Shown: positions 7,041-14,378, counted from the stretch's first letter. The stretch is 17,322 nt of DNA from Candidatus Falkowbacteria bacterium RIFOXYC2_FULL_47_12 (GCA_001778285.1 MFGL01000041.1:1-17322); one strand, 5' to 3'. Translations and numbers: made by a program. The notes: generated by a model not told the origin, from the letters alone.

Positions 7041-7826
7041 TTACAGTTCAAACTCCATCACCAAATGTCCGATGCCAAAAGGGGCTTCGTGCGAAAGGAT
7101 GCTGGCGGTGCAGCACTGTTCGGAGAGTATGCCCAAAAAAAGCAAAATGGCGTTGAGTTCGTCTATGCCGTATTTTGCCAAATCTTCCGCCTGGAGTTTG
7201 AGCAGTTCGGCGATGTTTTTTTCAGAGATGAGTTTCACGATTTTTTGGTCAAAGCGTTTGGCGCCGGGTTCAAAGCCGGCTGGCGAAACTTTGCTCAATT
7301 TGTGCGAGGTTTCCGCCGAAGCGATGACGGCCACGCGCTCGGTCGTTTCAATAATTTCTTCAGCCACGCCCTGACCGAAGGCTACCTGGTCGGCCGGCGC
7401 GCGGTTGGCGGCGCTGACTGGAATAACTTTAATGGATTTTTTGTGCGCCAACAAATAATGCAAGGGGACCAAAATGCTGTAGTCAAGTTCTTCAACGGTA
7501 GTAAGTTTGACCGGGAAACGCGTTTCCAGCCGCTCTTTGATGCGATAGGAAAGCCCGTTGTCGCCGCGATAGGCCGGTTTTTCATTGAAATGCCCGAACT
7601 CGGCAAAACTGCCGTGGAAGGTGGGCGCGAAGTTCAGGACAAACGAAAGTTGTTCCGTATCCGGCGCCGCAGTCAGAACGATAACGGTATCGGGCTGGGC
7701 TGCGTACAAATATCCCTCAAGGGTTTTGAGGCTCGCGACAGTGGCGTTGAGTTTTTCAGTATTGTCTTTGCCCACCTCCGGAATGAGCAGGGGTGAGTGG
7801 GGGACAATGGCGGAGAAAACTAGCAT
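7041..7826 (-). CDS. LigB-like (class III extradiol dioxygenase fold) protein
   Basis: The 261-aa product resembles the small LigB-type proteins (AmmeMemoRadiSam B / COG3885-like) found in many bacteria. Recognisable segments are the N-terminal IVPHSPLLIPEVG (H10), a second strand ending VIVLTAAPD, FAEFGHF, YRGDNGLSY, LDYSILVPLHYL, SAETSHKL (H175), GFEPGAKRFD and the C-terminal EAPFGIGHLVMEF. In relatives, as I recall them, the second strand ends in PHG and the fifth segment reads DHG or DNG; here these are AAP and DYS, so at least one metal-binding histidine seems lost. Substrate and role are unknown. It precedes the methyltransferase by 4 bp and so may share its transcript, although their base composition differs. 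Confidence 0.75.
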   Translation of the reverse strand: MLVFSAIVPHSPLLIPEVGKDNTEKLNATVASLKTLEGYLYAAQPDTVIVLTAAPDTEQLSFVLNFAPTFHGSFAEFGHFNEKPAYRGDNGLSYRIKERLETRFPVKLTTVEELDYSILVPLHYLLAHKKSIKVIPVSAANRAPADQVAFGQGVAEEIIETTERVAVIASAETSHKLSKVSPAGFEPGAKRFDQKIVKLISEKNIAELLKLQAEDLAKYGIDELNAILLFLGILSEQCCTASILSHEAPFGIGHLVMEFEL

Positions 7827-7845
7827 AGAGAATTTTCAATTAACC

Positions 7846-7944
7846 TAATTGTTCTAATTATTCTAAATAAATCCCAATGTTTTTAATGTCCAAATGGTAG
7901 TTTAGGTCAATTAGAGCAATTAGAATAATTAGAATAATTAGATA
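7846..7944. repeat. Inverted pair of 9-bp tandem repeats between two minus-strand genes
   Basis: Four consecutive units of about aattagaat run from 7909 to 7944 (aattagagc, aattagaat, aattagaat, aattagata). The same unit recurs inverted on the left side at about 7840-7870. As a result 7846-7866 and 7920-7940 form an inverted repeat matching at 20 of 21 positions around a 53-base centre. The region lies between the secreted-protein gene and the LigB-like gene. It could fold as a long A/U hairpin that ends the upstream transcript, or be an array of operator-like sites. Confidence 0.6.
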
Positions 7945-7951
7945 TTTTACG

Positions 7952-9358
7952 TTATTCTCTCATCAGCGCTTCTTCAGTGAGCGGCTCGCCGTAGTCAAAC
8001 TGCGCGAGCACGCGCGGGTTCACGGTCAGGACGTTTTCCCACTTGTAACCTAACTTCTCAAAGACTTGGGCCGAGGCAACGGCGCGCTTGCGTCCGCCGG
8101 AAATGACGAATACGCCCGGGCTGTCCGCCGCTTTGAGCAGGTAGCCGTCGTCAAGTTTGACCGGGTCAATTTTTTCAAATGATGCCAGTTCATTGGCGCT
8201 GGATTTTATGACAGGCTGATTTTTAAATTTTGTTTTTAAAAATATTGCATCAATGAGCGGAGCCTTGGTACCGTCAATGACGTAGTAGATGCCGCCACTT
8301 GCCGGGTCCTGCAAGAGCGCGCCGGTCGGGTAGGACTCGGCGAGCGTGATGGGGTTTGCATCCGCATAGTAAGCTAAATCTTCGCTGGATGCCTGTTCAA
8401 CTTCAGCTGAATTAAAGCCGAGTTGGCGGAATACTTCTAAGTTTTGAATTTTGCGCTTCGTGTCGTCAACGAGCAGATAGATGTCGCCTTGCGGGGAGCG
8501 CACGAGTGAGTATTGGGGGAATCTGATGGGCGCGCCTTTGGAATAGGCGTCAAGATCGGTTTTTTTCACCGGCAGAATTTTATTGGGGTCATAGCGCGAC
8601 AGGAGCGCGCCGCGGCTCAAAAACGGATGTTTGAGCCCATCTTTAATAAGCCAGACGCCGGCTTCACCGTCGGCCTGGACGAGTGAGCCAACCGGAATGA
8701 AGCGGGAAAAGTAGTGATTCCAGAACCGCCAAAAATTATAGTTGCCGTTGTAGACGTGCGGGGTGTAGTTATAGAGGCCGGCGGTGGCATTGTTTGCCGG
8801 CGTGACCACGACGTTGTCGGTACTGATGGTGCCGTACGGATTGGTAAAGGTGTAGGTTTGGCCGGCTTTAAAGCTGTAGAGGTGCGGCTCGGTAATGTAG
8901 GAATAAAACTGCAGGGCGGCGGAGTTCATTTGTTTGTAAAAACCCTGCCAGCGCGGATTGCAGCCGCCGCCATCCGGACAGCCGTAGCCGGCGGCCCAGT
9001 CGTACTGGCTCTGTTTGGGGTTCTGGTCAGTCAGGAGGCTTTGTTCTTTTTGAATTAAGACCAATAAAAATTTCGGGTTGATTTTATTAGCGACCGCGCG
9101 GTCATAGATGACTTCAGTCGCGCTCAGGCTCGTGCCAACCTCCGGCGGCAAGCCGTCTTTTTCCGTTACCACGTAATTTTTAAGCGTGCCCGGCTGGCTG
9201 GCAACGAAATTTTTTACCTCATCAAGTGTCAGCGCGTTATAGTCCAAAATCTCGGCATCGGATATGATGTAGTTTGGGTTGAAGTCGGCGGCCTGCGCCG
9301 GCGAGAGAAAAAGCGTTGCGGAGAGCGCAATCAGAATGGCGGCGATTGTTTTTTTCAT
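7952..9358 (-). CDS. Secreted lytic-transglycosylase-like protein with four C-terminal repeats
   Basis: The 468-aa product begins MKKTIAAILIALSATLFL and has a probable signal peptide cleaved after SPAQA (about residue 23). The N-terminal domain has the lysozyme-like pattern: LLVLIQKEQSLL holds a candidate catalytic Glu (E105), then QYDWAAGYGCPDGGGC (two cysteines, a possible disulfide), an aromatic FWRFWNHYF helix and tracts rich in Tyr/Asn. From about residue 224 four units of about 55 residues follow, each of the form GxLh-(5-8)-VYhI-x-G-x-K+xI...LG...L...Y..G-P, probably a cell-surface or wall-binding module. Glycan cleavage is inferred from the fold pattern only. I chose ATG 9358 rather than 9394 because it starts the signal peptide directly, and a good extended -10 lies 6 bp before it. 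Confidence 0.75.
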   Translation of the reverse strand: MKKTIAAILIALSATLFLSPAQAADFNPNYIISDAEILDYNALTLDEVKNFVASQPGTLKNYVVTEKDGLPPEVGTSLSATEVIYDRAVANKINPKFLLVLIQKEQSLLTDQNPKQSQYDWAAGYGCPDGGGCNPRWQGFYKQMNSAALQFYSYITEPHLYSFKAGQTYTFTNPYGTISTDNVVVTPANNATAGLYNYTPHVYNGNYNFWRFWNHYFSRFIPVGSLVQADGEAGVWLIKDGLKHPFLSRGALLSRYDPNKILPVKKTDLDAYSKGAPIRFPQYSLVRSPQGDIYLLVDDTKRKIQNLEVFRQLGFNSAEVEQASSEDLAYYADANPITLAESYPTGALLQDPASGGIYYVIDGTKAPLIDAIFLKTKFKNQPVIKSSANELASFEKIDPVKLDDGYLLKAADSPGVFVISGGRKRAVASAQVFEKLGYKWENVLTVNPRVLAQFDYGEPLTEEALMRE

Positions 9359-9364
9359 ATTTAA

Positions 9365-9393
9365 AGTATACCATAAGCGGCATGAGTCTGCCA
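9365..9393 (-). promoter_or_regulatory. Predicted extended -10 promoter giving a leaderless transcript for the secreted protein
   Basis: On the minus strand TGGTATACT (9373-9365) is an extended -10 element. The -35 at 17 bp (TGGCAG, 9393-9388) is weak. The expected transcription start, about 7 bases after the -10, falls on the ATG at 9358, so the mRNA would have essentially no 5' leader. Confidence 0.5.
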
Positions 9394-9396
9394 CTC

Positions 9397-9425
9397 TTGC
9401 CAGATTTTTTGTTTTGTAGTATAGT
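9397..9425 (+). promoter_or_regulatory. Predicted sigma70-type promoter for greA
   Basis: The -35 TTGCCA (9397-9402) and -10 TATAGT (9420-9425) are separated by 17 bp. The start near 9432 would give a leader of about 113 bases before the greA ATG. It is arranged back to back with the promoter of the divergent secreted-protein gene, with only 3 bp between the two -35 boxes. Confidence 0.6.
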
Positions 9426-9450
9426 TATACACAATCTCGCAAATATCAAA

Positions 9451-9532
9451 TCAGCTACGAATAGCGCAAATAGGTTACCACAAAAAATGGCAACAAAAAA
9501 TTATTTGTATTATTCATAGCTGAATTTATTTT
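9451..9532 (+). promoter_or_regulatory. Structured greA leader with terminator-like hairpin (candidate attenuator)
   Basis: Three stacked stems form one long hairpin. The outer stem is tcagctacgaata (9451-9463) with tattcatagctga (9511-9523), one mismatch. The middle stem is caaata (9467-9472) with tatttg (9502-9507). The inner stem is gttacca (9474-9480) with tggcaac (9488-9494), one mismatch, around a 7-base loop. A U-rich stretch (atttatttttt) follows. It lies wholly inside the predicted greA leader and ends 13-22 bases before the ATG. This shape could terminate transcription early or control translation. Confidence 0.55.
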
Positions 9533-9544
9533 TTACTATCCAAC

Positions 9545-10018
9545 ATGCGTAACACAAATTCCGACGAACAGCTCATTACCCAGGAGGGTTTTGACCAGTT
9601 AAAAGCGGAACTGCATAATCTCAAAAACGTTCGCCGGCACGAAATCGCCGAGCGTATTGAACGCGCCAAAGAATTGGGGGATTTGAGCGAAAACGCCGAG
9701 TATGCCGAAGCCAAAGAAGAGCAGGCTTTCAATGAGGGCAGAATTATTGACATTGAAGATACCCTGAAAAAATTAACGGTTGTCACCGCCGGTGAGGGGG
9801 GTGGTGTTATTGATTTGGGTTCCAAAGCGACGGTGTCAGTTAACGGCACGCAAAAGGAATTTACGCTGGTGAGCTTCAATCAGGTCGACCCGGGCCAGAA
9901 TAAAATTTCCAACGAATCGCCGATTGGCGATGCACTCATGGGGCATACGGCCGGCGATGAGGTGTCGGTTAATTTGCCCAGCGGAAAAGTGATATACAAA
10001 ATTTTGAAGGTTGCATAG
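9545..10018 (+). CDS. greA: Transcription elongation factor GreA
   Basis: GreA enters the secondary channel of RNA polymerase and stimulates cleavage of backtracked transcripts. The 157-aa product has the N-terminal coiled coil (about 10-80) with the acidic tip ELGDLSENAEY (D46 and E49, matching the catalytic pair of the family), followed by KEEQ. The C-terminal FKBP-like domain has VDPGQNKISNESPIGDALMGHTAGDEV, close to the usual SPIGxALLGxxxGD. Length is normal. The ATG at 9545 follows a U-rich tract with no Shine-Dalgarno. It is the first gene of the plus-strand block and is separated from the next gene by a good terminator, so it is probably monocistronic. Confidence 0.97.
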   Translation: MRNTNSDEQLITQEGFDQLKAELHNLKNVRRHEIAERIERAKELGDLSENAEYAEAKEEQAFNEGRIIDIEDTLKKLTVVTAGEGGGVIDLGSKATVSVNGTQKEFTLVSFNQVDPGQNKISNESPIGDALMGHTAGDEVSVNLPSGKVIYKILKVA

Positions 10019-10035
10019 CCAGCTAACTTTTATTT

Positions 10036-10044
10036 TGCTATAAT
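10036..10044 (+). promoter_or_regulatory. Extended -10 promoter for the Nramp-related transporter
   Basis: TGCTATAAT is an extended -10 element with a perfect TATAAT hexamer (10039-10044). No good -35 is present at 16-18 bp. The start near 10051 would fall inside the 5' arm of the greA terminator hairpin, so the transporter mRNA would not carry the complete hairpin. Its leader would be about 30 bases. Confidence 0.6.
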
Positions 10045-10080
10045 ATAGATAACTGCATTTTCGGTAGTTATCTATTTTTG
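10045..10080 (+). terminator. Rho-independent terminator of greA
   Basis: The stem is atagataact (10045-10054) with agttatctat (10066-10075), extended inward by a G-U and a C-G pair, around a loop of about 7 bases. A run of T (10075-10079) overlaps and follows the 3' arm. It lies 27 bp after the greA stop and ends only a few bases before the ATG of the transporter at 10083. Confidence 0.75.
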
Positions 10081-10082
10081 TT

Positions 10083-11348
10083 ATGAAAAAGAAATTGCGC
10101 AAATTTTTTAAATTGTTCGGGCCGGGCTTTATTACCGGCGCCTCTGACGATGACCCTTCCGGCATTGCCACCTACGCGCAGACAGGAGCTATTTTTGGCT
10201 ACGGCCAGCTGTGGACCGCACTGTTTTCTTTCCCATTTATGACCGTAATGCAAGAAATGTGCGGACGTATTGGGCTTGTTACCGGCAAAGGACTTTCGGG
10301 CGTTATCCGCCGCCACTACTCCAAGACGCTGCTGTACGGTGCGGTACTGCTCCTGCTCGTTGCCAATTCCATCAATATCGGCGCGAACTTGGGCGCTATG
10401 GCCGCCTCCATCCGCCTGCTCGTTGATGTCCCGTTTGTCTTTTTGCTGCTGCTGATTACGGCAATTACGTTAATTTTGGAAATTTTTATTACCTACAGGG
10501 TATACGCGCGTTACTTAAAGTATCTGACGCTCGCGCTTTTAGCTTATGTTGCGACCGCCTTTGTGGTGCGCCAGGACTGGAGCACCATTGCCGCGTCAAC
10601 TTTTTTGCCTTCAATCAGCCCGACCAAAGAGTACCTCATGAATATCGTGGCAATTTTGGGTACGACAATTTCCCCGTACTTGTTTTTTTGGCAGACGTCT
10701 GAAGAGGTGGAGGAAGAAGTAGCGGAAAAAAAATTGCGCATCATGGGCATGGGCAAGCCGCGTCTGAACGCGCGCGCCATCAGCCGGATGCGGCTGGATA
10801 CGGTATTTGGCATGCTGTTTTCTAATTTGATAATGTTTTTCATCATTCTGACGACGGCTTCCACCCTGCATCTGCACGGCATCAGCGAAATACAGACTGC
10901 GGCGCAGGCCGCCGAGGCTTTGCGGCCGCTCGCTGGCGACTTCGCCTTTTTGATTTTTGCGCTTGGCATCGTCGGCGCAGGATTTCTGGCCGTGCCGGTT
11001 CTGGCCGGTTCAGCCTCCTACGCTTTGGCCGAGGCGTTCGGCTGGCGGGAAGGATTATATTTAAAATTAAAACAAGCGCACGGTTTTTATGGCGTGATAA
11101 CCATTGCCACGCTCTTAGGACTTTTGATAAATTTTACGCCCATTACGTCGTTTGAGATGCTCTACTACACGGCCATTCTCAACGGTATCGTGGCGCCGCC
11201 GCTTATGATTATCATCATGCTTATTAGCAACAACAAAAAAATCATGGGCAAACACACCAATACGCGCGTGTCAAACGTTTTGGGCTGGCTGATTACGGGC
11301 TTTATGTTTGTCGCCGCAGTTGCATTGCTTGTGAGTATAGTCTTGTAA
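10083..11348 (+). CDS. Nramp-related divalent metal cation transporter
   Basis: The 421-aa product is a polytopic membrane protein with about 11 hydrophobic helices. Helix 1 begins GPGFITGASDDDPSGIATYAQTGAIFGYGQLW, matching the Nramp helix-1 pattern but with DPSG (24-27) where classical Nramp has DPGN. The unwound part of helix 6 reads TTISPYLFFWQTSEE, with SPY (197-199) where classical Nramp has MPH. The methionine that gives transition-metal selectivity is therefore missing, so the substrate may be Mg2+ or another hard cation, as in Nramp-related Mg transporters. That is inference. A cytoplasmic loop after helix 6 is strongly charged (EEVEEEVAEKK). The start at 10083 follows a terminator hairpin and has its own extended -10. 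Confidence 0.82.
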   Translation: MKKKLRKFFKLFGPGFITGASDDDPSGIATYAQTGAIFGYGQLWTALFSFPFMTVMQEMCGRIGLVTGKGLSGVIRRHYSKTLLYGAVLLLLVANSINIGANLGAMAASIRLLVDVPFVFLLLLITAITLILEIFITYRVYARYLKYLTLALLAYVATAFVVRQDWSTIAASTFLPSISPTKEYLMNIVAILGTTISPYLFFWQTSEEVEEEVAEKKLRIMGMGKPRLNARAISRMRLDTVFGMLFSNLIMFFIILTTASTLHLHGISEIQTAAQAAEALRPLAGDFAFLIFALGIVGAGFLAVPVLAGSASYALAEAFGWREGLYLKLKQAHGFYGVITIATLLGLLINFTPITSFEMLYYTAILNGIVAPPLMIIIMLISNNKKIMGKHTNTRVSNVLGWLITGFMFVAAVALLVSIVL

Positions 11349-11392
11349 TAGAATTAATAGTAAAATAGAGATATAAAAAATGAATTTTGATT

Positions 11393-12991
11393 ATGGAAAT
11401 AGCGCTGGCTAGTGATAGACAATTATTAACGTTGAAAGAAGCATGTGATTGGGCAAGCTCTTTTTTGGGCAGAAATATTAATGAATCTAACATTTCTTAT
11501 CTTATACAATATGGAAAAGTGAGAAAATATGGCGAAAATGGCGCTACTCAAGTAAATGCCGTGGATTTAAAACAATATTATCAATCATTTAACGGCCAAA
11601 GGGAGATTGAGTGGAAAAAGAAACTGGGCAATGATTTGAATTGGGGACTGTCTTTTGATAATTTGCGCGAGAAAGACACTACAAAGCATGTTCATAGATT
11701 GCATCCGTATAAAGGCAAATTCATACCACAACTAGTAGAATATTTTATTGATAGCCACACCGACGATTTTAAGCAGGCGATTTTTTTCAAAAAAGGCGAC
11801 ATCATTTTAGACCCTTTTGCCGGGTCAGGCACGACCTTAGTGCAGGCAAATGAACTCGGCATACATGCAATCGGAGTTGATATTTCCCGTTTTAATTGCA
11901 TGATAACGGACACTAAACTTTTGGATTATGATTTAGGGTCTTTAGTTAAAGAAGTAAACAAGATTAATCTAGCTATGACTAAATTTGAAACCGATGGTAA
12001 AATTGAAAAATTTGAAAAAGAGCTTTATTTGGCGCTCGCAAAGTTTAATACTGTAAATTTTCCATCGCCGGAATTTAAAAGAAAAATTTATAAACGGGAA
12101 ATTGATGAAAATAAATACGCGATTGAAAAAGAAAAAGAATTTTTAGATGTTTATAAAAAATTAGTCGCCAAATATAAAATGGAGCTTGGGCAAAAAGATA
12201 ATAAGACTTTTCTTGATAAGTGGTATATTCAAAATGTCCGTAAAGAAATTGACTTTGCTTTTGACCAAATTAAAAAAATTAAAGATGAAAAAAATAAAAG
12301 GGTATTAGCAATTATTTTAAGCAGGACCATCCGCTCTTGCAGAGCAACCACTCATTCCGATTTGGCAACACTCAAAGAGCCGCAAATCACAACTTATTAC
12401 TGCTGGAAACACAAAAAAATCTGCAAACCTCTTTTTTCAATAAAATATTGGTTTGACCGTTACGCCAATGATACTGTTGTCAGAATCAGAGAATTTCAAA
12501 AATTAAAAAATGGCGCTCATTGGGCTTCAATTACGGGCGATTCAAGAACCGTTGATATTGCAGAGGAAATAAAATCAAGAAATAAAAATTTTTATAAACT
12601 TATTAAAAAACAAAAAATTAAAGGCATTTTTTCCTCCCCCCCGTATGTTGGCCAGATAGATTATCACGAACAACACGCCTACGCCTATGATCTTTTCGGC
12701 TTTGAGCGAAAAGACGAACTAGAAATTGGGCCTTTATACAAAGGTCAAGGTCTGGAGGCAAAAAAATTTTATGTTGAGGGCATATCGCAAGTCTTGCTAA
12801 ATGCAAAAAAATTTCTCGCAGATAATTTTAATGTTTTCTTAGTGGCTAATGATAAATGGAATTTATACCAGCAAATTGCGGAAAAAGCGGGCATGCAAAT
12901 CGTAAACCAATTTAAACGTCCTGTGCTTAATCGCACGGAACGAGATAAAAATCCGTATTCAGAAATAATTTTTCATTTACAAAATAGCTAA
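11393..12991 (+). CDS. Type II DNA methyltransferase with N-terminal helix-turn-helix
   Basis: This 532-aa enzyme is the modification half of a type II restriction system. The N-terminal 65 residues (LTLKEACDWAS..., ISYLIQYGKVRKYGENG, VDLKQYY) resemble a MerR/excisionase-like winged helix that could bind DNA or regulate its own promoter. Motif I DPFAGSGTT (140-148) comes before motif IV SSPPYVGQIDYHEQHAYAYDLFG (from 414). About 265 residues between them include a lysine-rich helical region and a SRTIRSCRATTHSD segment, probably the target-recognition part. The motif order I-TRD-IV and the motif IV context resemble partners of TdeIII/MjaII-type (GGNCC) enzymes; this is from memory and the specificity is unproven. 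I used ATG 11393 rather than TTG 11387. The gene is markedly A+T-rich compared with maf and nramp. Confidence 0.87.
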   Translation: MEIALASDRQLLTLKEACDWASSFLGRNINESNISYLIQYGKVRKYGENGATQVNAVDLKQYYQSFNGQREIEWKKKLGNDLNWGLSFDNLREKDTTKHVHRLHPYKGKFIPQLVEYFIDSHTDDFKQAIFFKKGDIILDPFAGSGTTLVQANELGIHAIGVDISRFNCMITDTKLLDYDLGSLVKEVNKINLAMTKFETDGKIEKFEKELYLALAKFNTVNFPSPEFKRKIYKREIDENKYAIEKEKEFLDVYKKLVAKYKMELGQKDNKTFLDKWYIQNVRKEIDFAFDQIKKIKDEKNKRVLAIILSRTIRSCRATTHSDLATLKEPQITTYYCWKHKKICKPLFSIKYWFDRYANDTVVRIREFQKLKNGAHWASITGDSRTVDIAEEIKSRNKNFYKLIKKQKIKGIFSSPPYVGQIDYHEQHAYAYDLFGFERKDELEIGPLYKGQGLEAKKFYVEGISQVLLNAKKFLADNFNVFLVANDKWNLYQQIAEKAGMQIVNQFKRPVLNRTERDKNPYSEIIFHLQNS

Positions 12992-12996
12992 TAAAT

Positions 12997-13785
12997 ATGG
13001 CGCTGAAAAACAAACTGCAATCTAACATCCACAATTTTCTAAAAGAGAGATTGTTAAAAAAAATTGACGAATACAGTCTTAACGCCGATGATTCGTCAAA
13101 ACCATTCCAATACGCTCTTTTTACCAAAAAAGGCTATTTGGCCAAAGGATTTATACATGGGTGTGAAACTGCTTTAGGAAATTGGCATGAATCAATCGCA
13201 AAAATTATTGCAACGGAAAATTTCAAAGTAGCGGAAAAGCTTCAAGGCGCAAATAAATTAAAAGGGCAGATTACCAATGAGGCGCAGAAAACATTCGAAA
13301 ATATTTTAAGCGACCTTGATAGCGCTATTAGAGAGCCTAATCACAAAAAGGAAGCCGCTGAAATTTTTGACGCCAGTCAAAATAGCAACCAAACCGTAAA
13401 CCGCATTCAAACCGTTGATTTATTTTTAAAAAGAAAAAATGGCGAAGAGATATACCTAGAAATAAAGGGTCCGAAACCCAACAAGAACGAAATGCGCGCC
13501 GCCAAAAGAGACCTGCTAGAAATTCTGGCAATGAAAGCACGAGAAGGTAAAAAGGTGAAAATTTATCTGGGTATGTACTACAATCCGTATTATCCAAAAG
13601 ACTACCAAAGGTGGACTTGCCTTAAATTTTTTAACAAAGGACAGGATTTTTTAATCGGCAAAGATTTCTGGGACTTTTTGGGAGGTAATGGAACCTACGA
13701 GAATTTAATTAAAATATATGAGGATGTCGGCGAAGAAATAAGACCGGTGCTTGACAAGAAATTCAAATATTTAACTAAAGCATGA
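12997..13785 (+). CDS. Type II restriction endonuclease, PD-(D/E)XK fold, possibly TdeIII-like
   Basis: The 262-aa product follows the methyltransferase by 5 bp in the same orientation and is the expected cognate endonuclease. A PD-(D/E)XK active site is readable as QTVDLFLK (D141), then EIYLEIKGPK with E155 and K157, followed by PNKNEMRAAKRDLL, an arrangement typical of restriction enzymes. The N-terminal half has FIHGCETALGNWHESIAKIIA, in which an acidic residue of a conserved helix (E65) may also bind metal. I assign it tentatively to the TdeIII family because of this layout and the partner. Its stop codon overlaps the maf start (ATGA), so it is embedded in the operon. No frameshift or stop is seen, so the system appears intact. 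Confidence 0.78.
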   Translation: MALKNKLQSNIHNFLKERLLKKIDEYSLNADDSSKPFQYALFTKKGYLAKGFIHGCETALGNWHESIAKIIATENFKVAEKLQGANKLKGQITNEAQKTFENILSDLDSAIREPNHKKEAAEIFDASQNSNQTVNRIQTVDLFLKRKNGEEIYLEIKGPKPNKNEMRAAKRDLLEILAMKAREGKKVKIYLGMYYNPYYPKDYQRWTCLKFFNKGQDFLIGKDFWDFLGGNGTYENLIKIYEDVGEEIRPVLDKKFKYLTKA

Positions 13786-14378
13786 AATACACCGGCAAAA
13801 AAATCATCCTGGCATCCGGCTCGCCGCGCCGCCAAGAGCTGATGGCAAAATTAAAACTGCCGTTTCAGGCTGTCGCGAGCAACTACAAAGAGGACATGAG
13901 CCTGCCACTCGCACCGCGAAAGTTAGCCGAGCATCTGTCACATCACAAGGCTGTAGCAGTTGCGAAACGTTATAAAAATGCCATTATCATCAGCGCTGAT
14001 TCCTTGGTTGTTTTCAATGGCCGCGTGCTGGGAAAACCGCACGTTCCGGCCGAAGCAAAGAAAATGCTACGCTTACTGCAGGGTAAGAAAAATACGATTA
14101 TTACGGCTTTTACAGTATGCGACGCCGAAACCGGTCGCTCGTTCACCCATAGCAGTGCGGTAGCGGTAACGCTGAAAAAAATGAGCGGCGCGGAAATTGA
14201 CGCCTACGTCGCGACCAAAGAGCCGTTAGACAAAGCCGGCGCCTATGCCATTCAGGAGTTGGGCGCGATATTCATAGAAAAAATTGCAGGCGATTTTTTT
14301 GCCGCGGTCGGCTTGCCGCTCAGAGATTTGGCCGAAGTATTAAAAAAATTTGACGTTAACGTTTTATCTTATGCCTGA
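13782..14378 (+). CDS. maf: Maf-like nucleoside triphosphate pyrophosphatase
   Basis: Maf family proteins hydrolyse dTTP, UTP or modified nucleotides to monophosphates and have been linked to arrest of cell division. The 198-aa product has the P-loop-like LASGSPRRQEL (10-20), ISADSLVV (D73, the usual catalytic Asp), GRVLGKP, a KEPLDKAGAYAIQELGA segment (usually AYxIQG, here Glu replaces Gly) and AGDFFAAVGLPL near the end. Length is normal. It overlaps the restriction gene stop by the ATGA junction and the next gene by 8 bp, suggesting coupled translation. Its base composition returns to the genome norm after the A+T-rich restriction genes. Confidence 0.93.
   Translation: MKYTGKKIILASGSPRRQELMAKLKLPFQAVASNYKEDMSLPLAPRKLAEHLSHHKAVAVAKRYKNAIIISADSLVVFNGRVLGKPHVPAEAKKMLRLLQGKKNTIITAFTVCDAETGRSFTHSSAVAVTLKKMSGAEIDAYVATKEPLDKAGAYAIQELGAIFIEKIAGDFFAAVGLPLRDLAEVLKKFDVNVLSYA

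Noticed and set aside
7034..7051. TTG start at 7051 for the methyltransferase
   Set aside because: It would extend the protein by a few unsupported residues into the end of the LigB-like gene, while ATG codons at 7036 and 7033 follow that stop codon directly.
6999..7796. A 265-codon plus-strand ORF covering almost all of the LigB-like gene
   Set aside because: It is antisense to a gene with clear family motifs, has no recognisable domain of its own, and its composition is that expected from the complementary strand of a G+C-moderate gene.
10544..10969. Minus-strand 141-codon ORF in the transporter gene
   Set aside because: It is antisense to membrane helices of the Nramp-related protein; Ser/Arg-rich shadow composition and no motif.
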